64,000 nucleotides of DNA from an uncultured Clostridia bacterium (GCA_947039455.1 CAMQZB010000001.1:143877-207876), one strand, 5' to 3'. Counted from the first letter of the stretch, positions 25,504-34,914 are shown. A program made the numbers and translations. The notes: generated from the sequence alone by a model not told the origin.

Positions 25504-26634
25504 ATGAAATTTGATGTAAATAAAATCAAAACACCTTGCTATGTAGTGGACGAAAGTGCGCTTATTAGCAACTTAAAAATATTAAAAGATGTGGCGGAAA
25601 GAGCCGGTTGCAAAGTTTTGCTTGCTCAAAAAGCCTTTTCTATGTTTACAGTTTATCCGCTAATCAAAGAATATTTAAGCGGTACTACAGCAAGTGGACT
25701 TTATGAAGCTAAGCTTGGTTATGAGGAAATGGGCGGAGAAACTCATGTTTTTTCAGGTGCCTATAATGAGGACGAAATTGATGAAGTATTAGAAATATGC
25801 GATCATATAATTTTCAATTCATTTAACGAATGGGGTAAGTATAGAGATAAAGCCGTAAAATCAGGAAAAAGTTTTGGTATAAGAATTAACCCACAACATT
25901 CTACTCAAGAACACGGCATTTATGATCCATGTTCAGTAGGTTCACGCCTTGGAGTTACTATCAAAAACTTCCGTGAAGATATGCTTGATGGCATTGATGG
26001 ATTGCATTTCCATACTTTATGTGAGCAAAACAGTGATGATTTAGTTTCAACACTAAAAGCCGTAGAAGAAAAATTTGGAAAGTATTTGCCATTAATGAAA
26101 TGGGTGAATTTTGGTGGTGGTCATCATATTACAAGAGCCGACTATAACAAGGATTTGCTTGTGGAAACTATTTTAGAATTTAAGAAAAAATATGATGTTG
26201 AAGTATATTTAGAACCAGGGGAAGCAGTTGCGTTAAATGCAGGTTATCTTGTTGGAACAGTGAAAGATATTGTTGAAAATGACATGAATATAGCAATATT
26301 AGACACTTCCGCAGCGTGCCATATGCCTGACGTAATAGAAATGCCATACGTTCCACCAGTAGTTGACAGTGGAAAGCCTAATGAAAAGAAATTCAACTAT
26401 CGTTTTGCTGGTGCAACTTGCCTTGCAGGTGATATTATTGGTGATTTTTCATTTGATTATGAACTGAAGATTGGCGATAAAGTAGTATTTGGTGACATGG
26501 CGATATATTCAATGGTGAAAAATAACACTTTTAACGGAATGAAACTTCCTTCTATTGCACTTTTGAAAGAAAGTGGAGAAGTTGAAGTTGTTAAAGAGTT
26601 TTCGTACCAAGATTTTAAAGGTAGACTTTCATAA
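25504..26634 (+). CDS. nspC: Carboxynorspermidine/carboxyspermidine decarboxylase
   Basis: A 376-residue fold-III (alanine-racemase-like) PLP decarboxylase. The PLP lysine lies in LLAQKAFSMF, and NFGGGHHIT is the glycine-rich phosphate-binding loop. The C-terminal part carries the substrate cysteine region (GATCLAGD). It removes CO2 from carboxy(nor)spermidine to yield (nor)spermidine. It follows the dehydrogenase gene directly; coupling may replace a strong ribosome site, as only weak purine-rich sequence precedes the ATG. Confidence 0.92.
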   Translation: MKFDVNKIKTPCYVVDESALISNLKILKDVAERAGCKVLLAQKAFSMFTVYPLIKEYLSGTTASGLYEAKLGYEEMGGETHVFSGAYNEDEIDEVLEICDHIIFNSFNEWGKYRDKAVKSGKSFGIRINPQHSTQEHGIYDPCSVGSRLGVTIKNFREDMLDGIDGLHFHTLCEQNSDDLVSTLKAVEEKFGKYLPLMKWVNFGGGHHITRADYNKDLLVETILEFKKKYDVEVYLEPGEAVALNAGYLVGTVKDIVENDMNIAILDTSAACHMPDVIEMPYVPPVVDSGKPNEKKFNYRFAGATCLAGDIIGDFSFDYELKIGDKVVFGDMAIYSMVKNNTFNGMKLPSIALLKESGEVEVVKEFSYQDFKGRLS

Positions 26635-26665
26635 AATATGATTGTAGATTAAGGAGTAGATTAAG

Positions 26666-27973
26666 TTGATAGTTTCAAAGTTTGGAGGTTCTAGCGTTGC
26701 TAGTGCAACACAATTTAAAAAAGTTAAAGGCATTATTGAATCTAATAGCGAAAGAAAAGTAGTAATAATTTCAGCACTTGGAAAAAAAAGCGTTGAGGAT
26801 ATAAAGACTACTGATTTGCTATACACTCTACACGGTCTACTTGTACAAAAAAAATCTTATGAAGATATCTTGTCACGTATTGAGCAAAATTTTTATGATA
26901 TAGTAAATGAGCTTGGTATAAATATTGACATGAAAAGCGAATTTGATGAACTTAGAAGTGAACTTAATCCTCATATTTCCAAAGATTTCGTTATTACTTG
27001 TGGCGAATATTTTACAGCAATGATTATGGCTGAATATCTTGGATATAAATTCGTGGATTCTGTTAATTTAATTATATTTGAAGAAAATGGTACTGTTGAC
27101 AATGAAGAAACGGACGAACGCATTTTAAAGGCCTATGAAAAGCATGGAAACATGGTTATTCCAGGGTTTTATGGAGCTAATCGTGACGGCACGGTTAAAG
27201 CTTTTTCACGTGGTGGATCTGATGTCAGTGGTGCGATTGTTGCTAGAGCGTTGAAAAGCAGTATCTATGAAAATTGGACTGATGTTTCAGGAATTCTTAT
27301 GGCTGACCCAAGAATTATTGGTTCGGCAAAACGTATCAACGAGATTTCATATGATGAACTGCGTGAGTTATCATACATGGGCGCTAGTGTTTTGCATGAA
27401 GAAACAATAATTCCTGTTCGTGCTGCAAATATTCCAATTCATATTCTAAATACCAACGAGCCAAATGCTAAAGGTACTATTGTAACAGCAGAAAGTAGTG
27501 ACGGGAATCACTTGATTAAAGGTATTGCAGGCAAAAAAAACTTCACAACTTTTGTTTTAAAACGAAATACAGAAGTACCAAAACCAAAGCTAATTCGAGG
27601 TGTTTTGAAGATTTTTCAATCTTATAACATAAACGTTGAGCAAGTTGTAAGTAATGTTGATGGTGTTTGCGTGGTAGTTCCTCAAGCTGATTTACATGTT
27701 AATCAAGATGTAATAGCTAGTAACCTTAAAGACATTAACGGAGTATCTGAGGTGTCAATTGACACGGATTTGGCGCTAATATCTATTCTAGGAAAGCAAT
27801 TTCCAGGAATTCCTGGGGTAGCGGGAAAAATATTTGCAACTATTGGTGACTGTAACGTGAATTTGAAAATTTTCACATATGGTATCAACGATATAAGTGT
27901 TATAATTGGTGTCTCAGTAAGTGATTACGATACAGTTGTAACTGAGTTGTATAAGAAACTTGTGAACGCTTAA
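26666..27973 (+). CDS. lysC: Aspartate kinase
   Basis: A 435-residue monofunctional aspartokinase. The opening KFGGSSVA is the catalytic lysine/ATP region, and the FSRGGSDVSGA block holds the aspartate- and ATP-binding residues. Two ACT domains occupy the C-terminal third, as in feedback-regulated enzymes. The start is TTG 26666, with AAGGAG nine bases before. It lies 31 bp after nspC with no terminator between, so it is probably the last gene of the polyamine operon. Its product leads towards aspartate semialdehyde, the co-substrate of the dehydrogenase two genes upstream. Confidence 0.92.
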   Translation: MIVSKFGGSSVASATQFKKVKGIIESNSERKVVIISALGKKSVEDIKTTDLLYTLHGLLVQKKSYEDILSRIEQNFYDIVNELGINIDMKSEFDELRSELNPHISKDFVITCGEYFTAMIMAEYLGYKFVDSVNLIIFEENGTVDNEETDERILKAYEKHGNMVIPGFYGANRDGTVKAFSRGGSDVSGAIVARALKSSIYENWTDVSGILMADPRIIGSAKRINEISYDELRELSYMGASVLHEETIIPVRAANIPIHILNTNEPNAKGTIVTAESSDGNHLIKGIAGKKNFTTFVLKRNTEVPKPKLIRGVLKIFQSYNINVEQVVSNVDGVCVVVPQADLHVNQDVIASNLKDINGVSEVSIDTDLALISILGKQFPGIPGVAGKIFATIGDCNVNLKIFTYGINDISVIIGVSVSDYDTVVTELYKKLVNA

Positions 27974-28030
27974 AATAGAACAATTAAAATTATTGATATA
28001 GAATTTTAGTTATAAAACTTCAAAACATTC

Positions 28031-28067
28031 AAAAAAGGTGAGACGAATTTCGTCACATCTTTTTTTA
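28031..28067 (+). terminator. Rho-independent terminator after lysC (end of polyamine operon)
   Basis: The outer helix 28031-28040/28056-28065 holds an inner GACG/CGTC helix and is followed by Ts. Confidence 0.85.
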
Positions 28068-28143
28068 TTGAAAGTATTAATTTTATGTTGAAATATTTCG
28101 AAAGAGTATTCGTTAATATAGTATACAAAAAAGCAAAGGTTGT

Positions 28144-28730
28144 ATGAATTACTTGGTGGGCATTCCAATATTTGCAACAGTTGATGTTGGTAACTATGAA
28201 AAATCACTAGATGATGAATTCATGCGAAAAATTCTCACATCTAAGTTAAAGTTGAATCATCTGGATTGAAAGCTGATATCACAAACGATTATATTTAGGA
28301 TGATTGTGGAAATGGAAAAGATTAATGGATATATCTAAGTAGTGCAGCTCAATTAAGAATTGCAGTTTTAAAAATAGCATTAGAAGAGGTTGGTATGCTT
28401 GATAGAATTAACATGAGAGGGATAGTACATGGATTACTGAAGAGTTCATAGCAATTTCAAAAGATATGGCAAAAGCTGGATAAAAAGACATGAAAATTTA
28501 TGCTAAGAGTACTGCCGGAGATCAATGTATGAGAGCATTTGTTTCAAATATTGACGCAGCTACAGAGTGGCAAGTATTTAGACACATCACATGGATTGGA
28601 ATATTACAACAATAAACACGTTCCAATGTTTCAGTCTAGTTCAGCTATTAACAAGCGGTGCATCGGATTATCATTCATCTACGATAATGTATTTAGTATT
28701 TATCACAATCATTTTCATTTTATTGGATAA
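28144..28730 (+). pseudogene. Relic of a sugar-binding protein gene
   Basis: Short coding traces in different frames resemble the middle of a family 1 solute-binding protein. They include a LEEVGMLDRINMRG segment near 28380, WITEEFIAISKDMAKAG near 28435, IYAKSTAGDQ..RAFVSN near 28500, and in another frame SGKYLDTSHGLEYYNN from about 28567. Stop codons and at least two frameshifts separate them. The order fits one decayed gene, and no intact reading frame, signal peptide or ribosome site remains. Identification is by pattern only. Confidence 0.5.
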
Positions 28731-28759
28731 TGACAGGAGACTTTAAAAACTAGATTGGA

Positions 28760-29240
28760 TTCTTTAATTTTACTACCTCAATTTTTTAACAAATCCAACA
28801 TTTTCATCATGGAAAAAATTGCTAATCAGCCTACATTGAAGTTGTCTTTAACAGTGTATTCATTTCAGGAATTACAATGGTGTTAGAATGTATAGCGTCA
28901 GCAATTTCAAGCATTTTTTACACAAGTTATAGATGTGAAAATCTAATTGAAGGCGAGAATGTTCAAGTAAGTAAGTAAGTAAGTAAGATATTCTTTAATG
29001 AATTTAGAGAGTGCTTTAAAAAGACTACTGCAATGTTTTTAATATGTGTAGTGCTTATACTTGGTATAAGTTTTAACATGTGGTTTGTACACGATCAGGT
29101 TCATATTAAATACTGGAATTTTGTATGATACTTATGTTAATTTACATGCTTTTCGTATTTGTGGCTATGTCACGATTTAAAAACACATTGAAAAAAACAT
29201 TTGTAAATACAGTTATGTTAATTGTGAACAATTTTTAATA
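28760..29240 (+). pseudogene. Relic of a DUF624 (YesL-like) membrane protein gene
   Basis: Traces of a hydrophobic protein with the order of DUF624 motifs: KIANQPTLKLSL near 28820, a hydrophobic segment around 28850-28920, NEFRECFKKTTAM near 29000, and a helix-rich end near 29130-29220. Frameshifts and stops interrupt it, one at a five-copy AAGT tandem repeat (28965-28987). It follows the decayed binding-protein relic, mirroring the intact DUF624/binding-protein pair at 10345-12563. From 29240 to the next gene I see nothing but AT-rich sequence and the hairpin at 29425. Confidence 0.5.
28965..28987. repeat. AAGT tetranucleotide tandem repeat
   Basis: Five full AAGT units plus AAG, inside the decayed DUF624 gene. 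A tetranucleotide run in a coding frame shifts the frame whenever the copy number changes. Confidence 0.9.
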
Positions 29241-29424
29241 AGTATTACAAATAAAAAATTGATATTTCAAACAAATTATCATATCCAACTTACTTTAAAT
29301 TACAGAAAGATTAATTTCTTGTTGTACTTTTTGTTTTATTAATGGGTATAGAGTGTTTTTTATAGAAAAGACTTAATTTCTATTATGGAATTTTGTGAGT
29401 ACGGGTGTAAATTGCTTTGAAAAT

Positions 29425-29454
29425 ATAGGTAATTATGCTATTATAATTACCTAT
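29425..29454. promoter_or_regulatory. Perfect 12-bp inverted repeat at the ABC-F ribosome site
   Basis: The arms 29425-29436 and 29443-29454 are perfectly complementary around a 6-nt loop. The right arm abuts AAGGAG (29455-29460) of the ABC-F gene. It could be an operator or an RNA hairpin affecting ribosome access. There is no T run, so it is not a plain terminator. Confidence 0.65.
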
Positions 29455-29466
29455 AAGGAGTTTAAA

Positions 29467-31005
29467 ATGAGTATACTTTCTATTAAAAATTTAAGTCATA
29501 TATTTGAGTCAAAAGTGCTTTTTGAAAATGCGTCTTTTGAAATAAACAATGGTGAACACGCGGGTATTGTCGGTTTGAATGGAGCGGGCAAAACTACATT
29601 TATGAATATAATTTCAGGTAAAATTACCCAAGATGAAGGCGACGTTAAGTGGTTAAATGGAATTAAATGGGGTTATCTTGATCAACACGCTAATATTGAC
29701 AGAGCTAAAACTGTTATGAAATATCTTGAGGACTCTTTTATTGATCTTTTTGATCTAGATGAAAGAATGCAAGGATATTATACGAAAATGGCTGATGGCG
29801 AAGGTGATATTGACGATTTACTTGATAAAGCTGGAAAAATTCAAGATAGATTGCTTAACGAAGGTTTCTATGAAATAGAAACTGAAATCAAAAAAATAGC
29901 TAGTGGTCTTGGGGTTTCTAACTTTGGTTATGATACTTTAGTATCCACTTTGTCAGGCGGACAAAGAGCTAAATTAATGCTTGCAAAACTATTAATTGAT
30001 AAACCGCAAGTTATGCTTCTAGACGAGCCTACAAACTTTTTGGATTTAGATCACATTGCGTGGCTTGTAAAATTCTTGAAAGAGTTTGATGGAACGATAC
30101 TTATTGTTTCCCATGATACGGAATTTTTAGATCAAATTTGTAATATTATAATTAATGTAGGAAATAAAGACATTAAAAGGTATGCGGGATCTTATACTAG
30201 CTTCTTAGAGCAATATGATATTGAGCAAAAACAAATGAACGAAAGTTATGAAAAACAACAACGTGAAATTAAAAAACTTGAAACATTTATTGCTAAAAAT
30301 AAAGCTAGAGCCGCAACTGCTGGAATGGCAAACTCTAGAAAGAAATTGCTTGATAAAATGGAAGTAATTGATAAACCAAGCCAAGTTTATGAAGCAGTTT
30401 TCAGTTTCCCATATAAAGAAGTCGTTTCAAAAGAAATGTTGCTTGTTAAATCATTAGAGATTGGTTACAAAAAACCACTTTTACCACCTATTGACATGCA
30501 ATTAAGTAGTACTTCGAAAATTTGGATTAGAGGAACTAACGGTATTGGAAAATCAACATTCTTAAAGACTATTTTAGAGGAAGTGCAAAAGCTGAAAGGT
30601 AGTTTTGAGTTTCATCCCTACGCTAAAATTGGATATTTAGAACAAGATATGAATTTTGAAAATAGTGAAAAAACAGCAACTTCTTATGTTAATGATCTAT
30701 TCCCAAAAATGAACATAAAGGACATTAAAGATCGACTATCTAAAGTAGGAATTATAAAAGAACTTTTGATTAAACCAATATGTAAAATGAGTGGTGGAGA
30801 GCAAGTTAGAGTGAAATTAATGTCAATTTCTATGAAAGAGACAAATGTATTAATTCTAGATGAGCCTACTAATCATCTTGATATCTTAGCAAAAGAAGCT
30901 TTGAAAAAAGCACTTAATGAGTATGATGGTGCAATAATATTAGTCAGCCATGAACCTAGTTTTGCTGAAGATATTTGTACTGAATTCTTTGATGTAGTTC
31001 AATAA
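29467..31005 (+). CDS. ABC-F family ATPase
   Basis: A 512-residue protein with two ABC domains and no membrane segments. Walker A motifs are GLNGAGKTT and GTNGIGKST; signatures are LSGGQR and MSGGEQ, each followed by a LLDEPTN or ILDEPTN Walker B. A charged linker of about 80 residues between the domains (KQMNESYEKQQREIKKLE region) is the P-site tRNA interaction motif of ABC-F proteins, which act on ribosomes in translation or antibiotic protection. Which subgroup it belongs to I cannot tell. The start is ATG 29467; an in-frame GTG at 29395 lies upstream of the hairpin and lacks a ribosome site. The TauE gene follows with no gap. Confidence 0.9.
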   Translation: MSILSIKNLSHIFESKVLFENASFEINNGEHAGIVGLNGAGKTTFMNIISGKITQDEGDVKWLNGIKWGYLDQHANIDRAKTVMKYLEDSFIDLFDLDERMQGYYTKMADGEGDIDDLLDKAGKIQDRLLNEGFYEIETEIKKIASGLGVSNFGYDTLVSTLSGGQRAKLMLAKLLIDKPQVMLLDEPTNFLDLDHIAWLVKFLKEFDGTILIVSHDTEFLDQICNIIINVGNKDIKRYAGSYTSFLEQYDIEQKQMNESYEKQQREIKKLETFIAKNKARAATAGMANSRKKLLDKMEVIDKPSQVYEAVFSFPYKEVVSKEMLLVKSLEIGYKKPLLPPIDMQLSSTSKIWIRGTNGIGKSTFLKTILEEVQKLKGSFEFHPYAKIGYLEQDMNFENSEKTATSYVNDLFPKMNIKDIKDRLSKVGIIKELLIKPICKMSGGEQVRVKLMSISMKETNVLILDEPTNHLDILAKEALKKALNEYDGAIILVSHEPSFAEDICTEFFDVVQ

Positions 31006-31776
31006 ATGAGTATTTTAGTATATATACTAGCTGGACTTGGTGCCGGCGTTGGAACTGGGTTAGCCGGTCTTTCAGCAGCTGTAATAATATCTCCAATGTT
31101 AATAGTTTTCTTAGGGTTTGATCCTTATCATGCAGTAGGAATTGCCTTGGCTTCTGATGTTTTAGCATCAGCTGTGTCTGCAATTACTTATGGTAGTAAA
31201 AAAAATGTTGATTGGAAAAATGGTACAGTTATGCTTATTCCTGTTATCATTTTCACCATTATTGGTAGTTTGCTTGCGTCAATGGTTTCAAGTCAATCTA
31301 TGGGCAGTTTTAGCATATTGATTACTATCTTTTTGGGATTAAAATTTATAATTAAACCTAGCCAAGAACTACCTCTGAAGAAAGATGATTCAACTCAATT
31401 TAAGAAATATTTAAAGCTAGTTCTTTGCGGTATTCCTATTGGATTAATATGTGGATTTATCGGTGCTGGTGGCGGTATGATGATGTTGCTAATATTGACA
31501 AATGTTCTTGGTTATGATTTGAAGAAAGCAGTTGGAACAAGTGTATTTATCATGACATTCACAGCACTTTGTGGTTCTGTTTCCCATTTCTATATAGGAC
31601 TTATGCCTGACATTGAAGCACTTATTTATTGCTTAATATTTACATTTATTGGAGCTCAAGTTGCTGCGCGTTTTGCAAATCATGCGTCAGTTAAAACTCA
31701 AAACAGAGTTACGGGAATAGTGCTTATGGTGCTTGGCGTCGCTATGTTTATTATTGATAAAGTAAAGGTTGTTTAG
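31006..31776 (+). CDS. TauE/SafE family sulfite/organosulfonate exporter-like membrane protein
   Basis: A 256-residue protein with about eight transmembrane helices in two similar halves. The glycine-rich motif of each repeat is visible (AGLGAGVGTGLAGL near residue 9, CGFIGAGGGMM near 149). These are PF01925 transporters, many of which export sulfite, sulfonates or other small anions; the substrate here is unknown. Its ATG begins on the base after the ABC-F stop, so the two are co-transcribed and probably coupled. Confidence 0.85.
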   Translation: MSILVYILAGLGAGVGTGLAGLSAAVIISPMLIVFLGFDPYHAVGIALASDVLASAVSAITYGSKKNVDWKNGTVMLIPVIIFTIIGSLLASMVSSQSMGSFSILITIFLGLKFIIKPSQELPLKKDDSTQFKKYLKLVLCGIPIGLICGFIGAGGGMMMLLILTNVLGYDLKKAVGTSVFIMTFTALCGSVSHFYIGLMPDIEALIYCLIFTFIGAQVAARFANHASVKTQNRVTGIVLMVLGVAMFIIDKVKVV

Positions 31777-31893
31777 AAAATTTTGTTAATAATCTAAAAA
31801 TACTGAATTTAATTATACGGTATGATACTAAATTAAAAAAAAATGAATATATAACATTAATATATAAAGTAGTAATATTTAAAGGAAGAATTT

Positions 31894-32946
31894 ATGGAAG
31901 AAGAGATTAAACACGTTCGTCGTGTGCGTTATAACGGATCGCATCCGAAACAATTTAAAGAAAAATATAAAGAACTTAACCCTGAGAAATATGCTGATGA
32001 TGTTCAAGATATTATTAGTAAGGGAAAAACTCCAGCAGGTATGCATATTTCTATTTGCGTTAAAGAAATTTTAGATATTCTTCAAATTAAACCAAATGAT
32101 ATTGGGCTTGATTGTACTTTAGGATATGGTGGACACACGAAAGAAATGCTTCAATGTTTAGAGGGGAAAGGTCACGTTTATGCAACTGATGTTGATCCTA
32201 TTGAATCTGAAAAGACTAAGGAAAGGCTACTAGCATTTGGGTTTGATGAAGATATCCTATCTATTAGATTGCTTAATTTTGCAAATATCGACGAATTTTC
32301 AAAAGAGGGCATAAAATTTGATTTTGCATTAGCGGATTTAGGTGTTTCATCTATGCAAATTGACGATCCTGAACGTGGTTTTACTTTTAAACACGATGGG
32401 CCTTTAGACTTGCGTCTTAATCCTCAAAAGGGATTGACAGCTGCTCAAAGATTGAAAAATTTAAACCAAATGAAGCTAGAACGTATTTTAATTGAAAATT
32501 CCGACGAACCATACGCTAAAGAAATTTCAACGGAAATTATGCGTGTTCTTCACACGGGATATAAGATTGATACCACAAAAAAGCTTGCGGACATTATTGA
32601 ACATTCTCTAGGGTTTTTAAAAGGAAATGTAAAAGATAAAAAGGATTTAATTAAAAAATCTTGCCAAAGAACATTTCAAGCTCTTAGAATTGATATTAAT
32701 CAAGAGTTCGAAGTACTTTGCGATTTGCTGGAGAAATTGCCTAGCGTAATGAACAAAGGCGGTCGTATTGCAATTTTAACTTTCCATTCAGGTGAAGATA
32801 GACTTGTGAAAAAGGCCTTCAAAAAATCCTTAGCAAATGGTGAATACTCTGAAATATCAAACGATGTTATTCGCCCATCTAAAGATGAATGTTTCGTTAA
32901 TTCAAGAGCTCATTCAGCTAAACTTAGATATGCTATTAAAGCATAA
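31894..32946 (+). CDS. RsmH-like SAM-dependent methyltransferase with N-terminal extension
   Basis: A 350-residue MraW/RsmH family protein. RsmH methylates N4 of C1402 in 16S rRNA. The SAM motif LDCTLGYGGHTKEML, the ALADLGVSSMQIDDPERGFTF block and the C-terminal TFHSGEDRLVK are clear. Unlike standard RsmH (about 310 residues, opening near the HxPVML block), it carries ~50 extra basic N-terminal residues. It also lies alone, away from any division/cell-wall cluster. It may be a second, paralogous copy; whether the usual rsmH exists elsewhere cannot be seen. The start is ATG 31894 with AAAGGAAG. Confidence 0.85.
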   Translation: MEEEIKHVRRVRYNGSHPKQFKEKYKELNPEKYADDVQDIISKGKTPAGMHISICVKEILDILQIKPNDIGLDCTLGYGGHTKEMLQCLEGKGHVYATDVDPIESEKTKERLLAFGFDEDILSIRLLNFANIDEFSKEGIKFDFALADLGVSSMQIDDPERGFTFKHDGPLDLRLNPQKGLTAAQRLKNLNQMKLERILIENSDEPYAKEISTEIMRVLHTGYKIDTTKKLADIIEHSLGFLKGNVKDKKDLIKKSCQRTFQALRIDINQEFEVLCDLLEKLPSVMNKGGRIAILTFHSGEDRLVKKAFKKSLANGEYSEISNDVIRPSKDECFVNSRAHSAKLRYAIKA

Positions 32947-32985
32947 TATATTTAGAATAATTTCAATTTAAGAAATTAAAAAAAC

Positions 32986-33021
32986 AGCTCATTATGTTAT
33001 TGTTTTTACATAATGAGTTTT
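32986..33021 (+). terminator. Rho-independent terminator after the RsmH-like gene
   Basis: The stem 32988-32997/33008-33017 is a perfect 10 bp and is followed by TTTTGTTT. Confidence 0.78.
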
Positions 33022-33132
33022 GTTTATATAAGCCAACATTTGCACATGATAAATACTGTAAAATTGAGTCAATGACTAATATTTCGCAAGTTGGAAACAC
33101 TATATAATAATAAAATTATAACAAGGAGATCT

Positions 33133-34734
33133 ATGAAAAAACTATTTTACAACGGTAACTTTATTTCTATGGACGAAAATATTCAAGAGTTTCAGGCTCT
33201 TTTAACTTATAATGGTATGATAAAAGCAACAGGTGATTATGAATTTTTGCTAAAATCATATCCTGATGCCACATTGATTGACTTGGATGGAAAGACTTTA
33301 ATGCCGTCCTTTATTGATGCTCATAGTCATTTTTCAGGCTATGCAATGTCACTTCTTGAGGTGAATTTAGATGCTGCAAAATCCTTTGACGATATTTGCA
33401 ATCAGCTAACAATTTATCTTGAAGAAAATCAAATAGCTGATGGAGAGTGGTTGATTGGTGGATCTTATGACCATAATAGCTTAGCAGAAAACACTCACCC
33501 AACATGTAATATTCTTGATAAAGTGTCAATAGACATTCCAATATTAATTAAACATAAATCGGGACATTTTGGTGTATTTAATTCAAAAGCTTTGGAGTTA
33601 TTAAACATCAATTACGACAATTCTAAAGATATCGAAGGAATATTTTTTGACAATGAAAAACCTACTGGTTATATTGAAGAAAATCCGTTTATTGATAATG
33701 TTAAGAGAATTCCTATGGCAAGTTTAGAGAAGATATTTATTGCATTTAATGATATTCAAAATGTTTATGCGTCATATGGAATTACAACTGCGCAAGAGGG
33801 AATGTTAGTGAAAGAATTGGTGCCGTTGTATAAACAGTATTTTGCAAATAAGCACTTAAATATTGATTTAGTCGCTTACGCTGATGTAAAAGATGCGGAC
33901 GTAATTTATGATGAAATGAAAAAATTTGATGGAGAGTATGTAGATAATTTTCGAATTGGTGGTGTGAAAACATTTTTAGACGGCTCACCACAAGGTCGAA
34001 CTGCATTTATGCTTACTCCATATAAAAACAGTGATGTAGAATTTTTCGGCAATGAAACCACTACAAAAGAAGATTTAGCTAAAGAAATAAGGTATGCTAA
34101 CGAAAACAATCTTCAATTACTTGCACACTGTAATGGTGACGGCGCAAGTAGAATGTTTATTGATGCAATAAAAAATGAATATTCAAGCTATGAAAACATT
34201 GTTAATACTAGGCCGGTAATTGTTCATGCACAACTTTTAAATCTAAATCAGTTAGCCGAAGTGAAAGAATATAACATAATTCCATCATTTTTCGTAGCAC
34301 ACACGAAATATTGGGGCGACGTGCATATTGGAAATTTTGGTTATGATAGAGCAAGTTTGATTTGTCCGACTAATTCTGCTTTAGAGAATGATATTTTATT
34401 TACTTTTCATCAAGATTCACCTGTTATAAATGCTGATATGCTTGAAACTGTTCAATGTGCAACGACTCGAATTACTAAAGGGAATATTGCACTTGGAGAG
34501 AGTGAACGTATTGAAGTTTATGAGGCTTTGAAAGCAATAACAATAAATGCAGCTTATCAATATTTCGAAGAGAATAAAAAGGGTACGCTTGCAGTTGGGA
34601 AGTACGCTGATTTGATTATTTTAGATAGAAATCCATTAGATACAGCAAAATCGCAGATATCAAAAATCAAAGTTCTTGAAACTATTAAACAGGGCAAAAC
34701 TATTTATAGATATGAAGAAAACAGTGTTAGATAG
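33133..34734 (+). CDS. Amidohydrolase, YtcJ-like
   Basis: A metal-dependent amidohydrolase of 533 residues. The metal-binding FIDAHSHF block follows the N-terminal beta sandwich, and further metal or catalytic residues are in LAHCNGDGA and FHQDSP. The C-terminal GTLAVGKYADLIILDRNPL is the signature of the family's composite domain. YtcJ-type enzymes have broad or unknown substrates, and nothing nearby identifies one. I place the start at ATG 33133, just after AAGGAG; an in-frame codon at 33091 lies in the promoter region. It appears to be a single-gene unit. Confidence 0.85.
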   Translation: MKKLFYNGNFISMDENIQEFQALLTYNGMIKATGDYEFLLKSYPDATLIDLDGKTLMPSFIDAHSHFSGYAMSLLEVNLDAAKSFDDICNQLTIYLEENQIADGEWLIGGSYDHNSLAENTHPTCNILDKVSIDIPILIKHKSGHFGVFNSKALELLNINYDNSKDIEGIFFDNEKPTGYIEENPFIDNVKRIPMASLEKIFIAFNDIQNVYASYGITTAQEGMLVKELVPLYKQYFANKHLNIDLVAYADVKDADVIYDEMKKFDGEYVDNFRIGGVKTFLDGSPQGRTAFMLTPYKNSDVEFFGNETTTKEDLAKEIRYANENNLQLLAHCNGDGASRMFIDAIKNEYSSYENIVNTRPVIVHAQLLNLNQLAEVKEYNIIPSFFVAHTKYWGDVHIGNFGYDRASLICPTNSALENDILFTFHQDSPVINADMLETVQCATTRITKGNIALGESERIEVYEALKAITINAAYQYFEENKKGTLAVGKYADLIILDRNPLDTAKSQISKIKVLETIKQGKTIYRYEENSVR

Positions 34735-34914
34735 ATTAATTCATTTATGATTTAAGTTCAACTAAAAAAATATAATTTTCCTTGTTAACAACCATTTTAC
34801 ACATAAAAAATTCAACAGGTTTAAGAAAGATTAGTCAATAATGGTTAAATCCATTTGAATTTATTCCACAAATATGGTATGATTAAATGGTTTAAAAATC
34901 GAAAAGGAAGTATT

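Noticed and set aside
29395-29466. GTG 29395 as the start of the ABC-F protein
   Set aside because: It would translate through the inverted repeat and has no ribosome site; ATG 29467 has AAGGAG and the family N-terminus.
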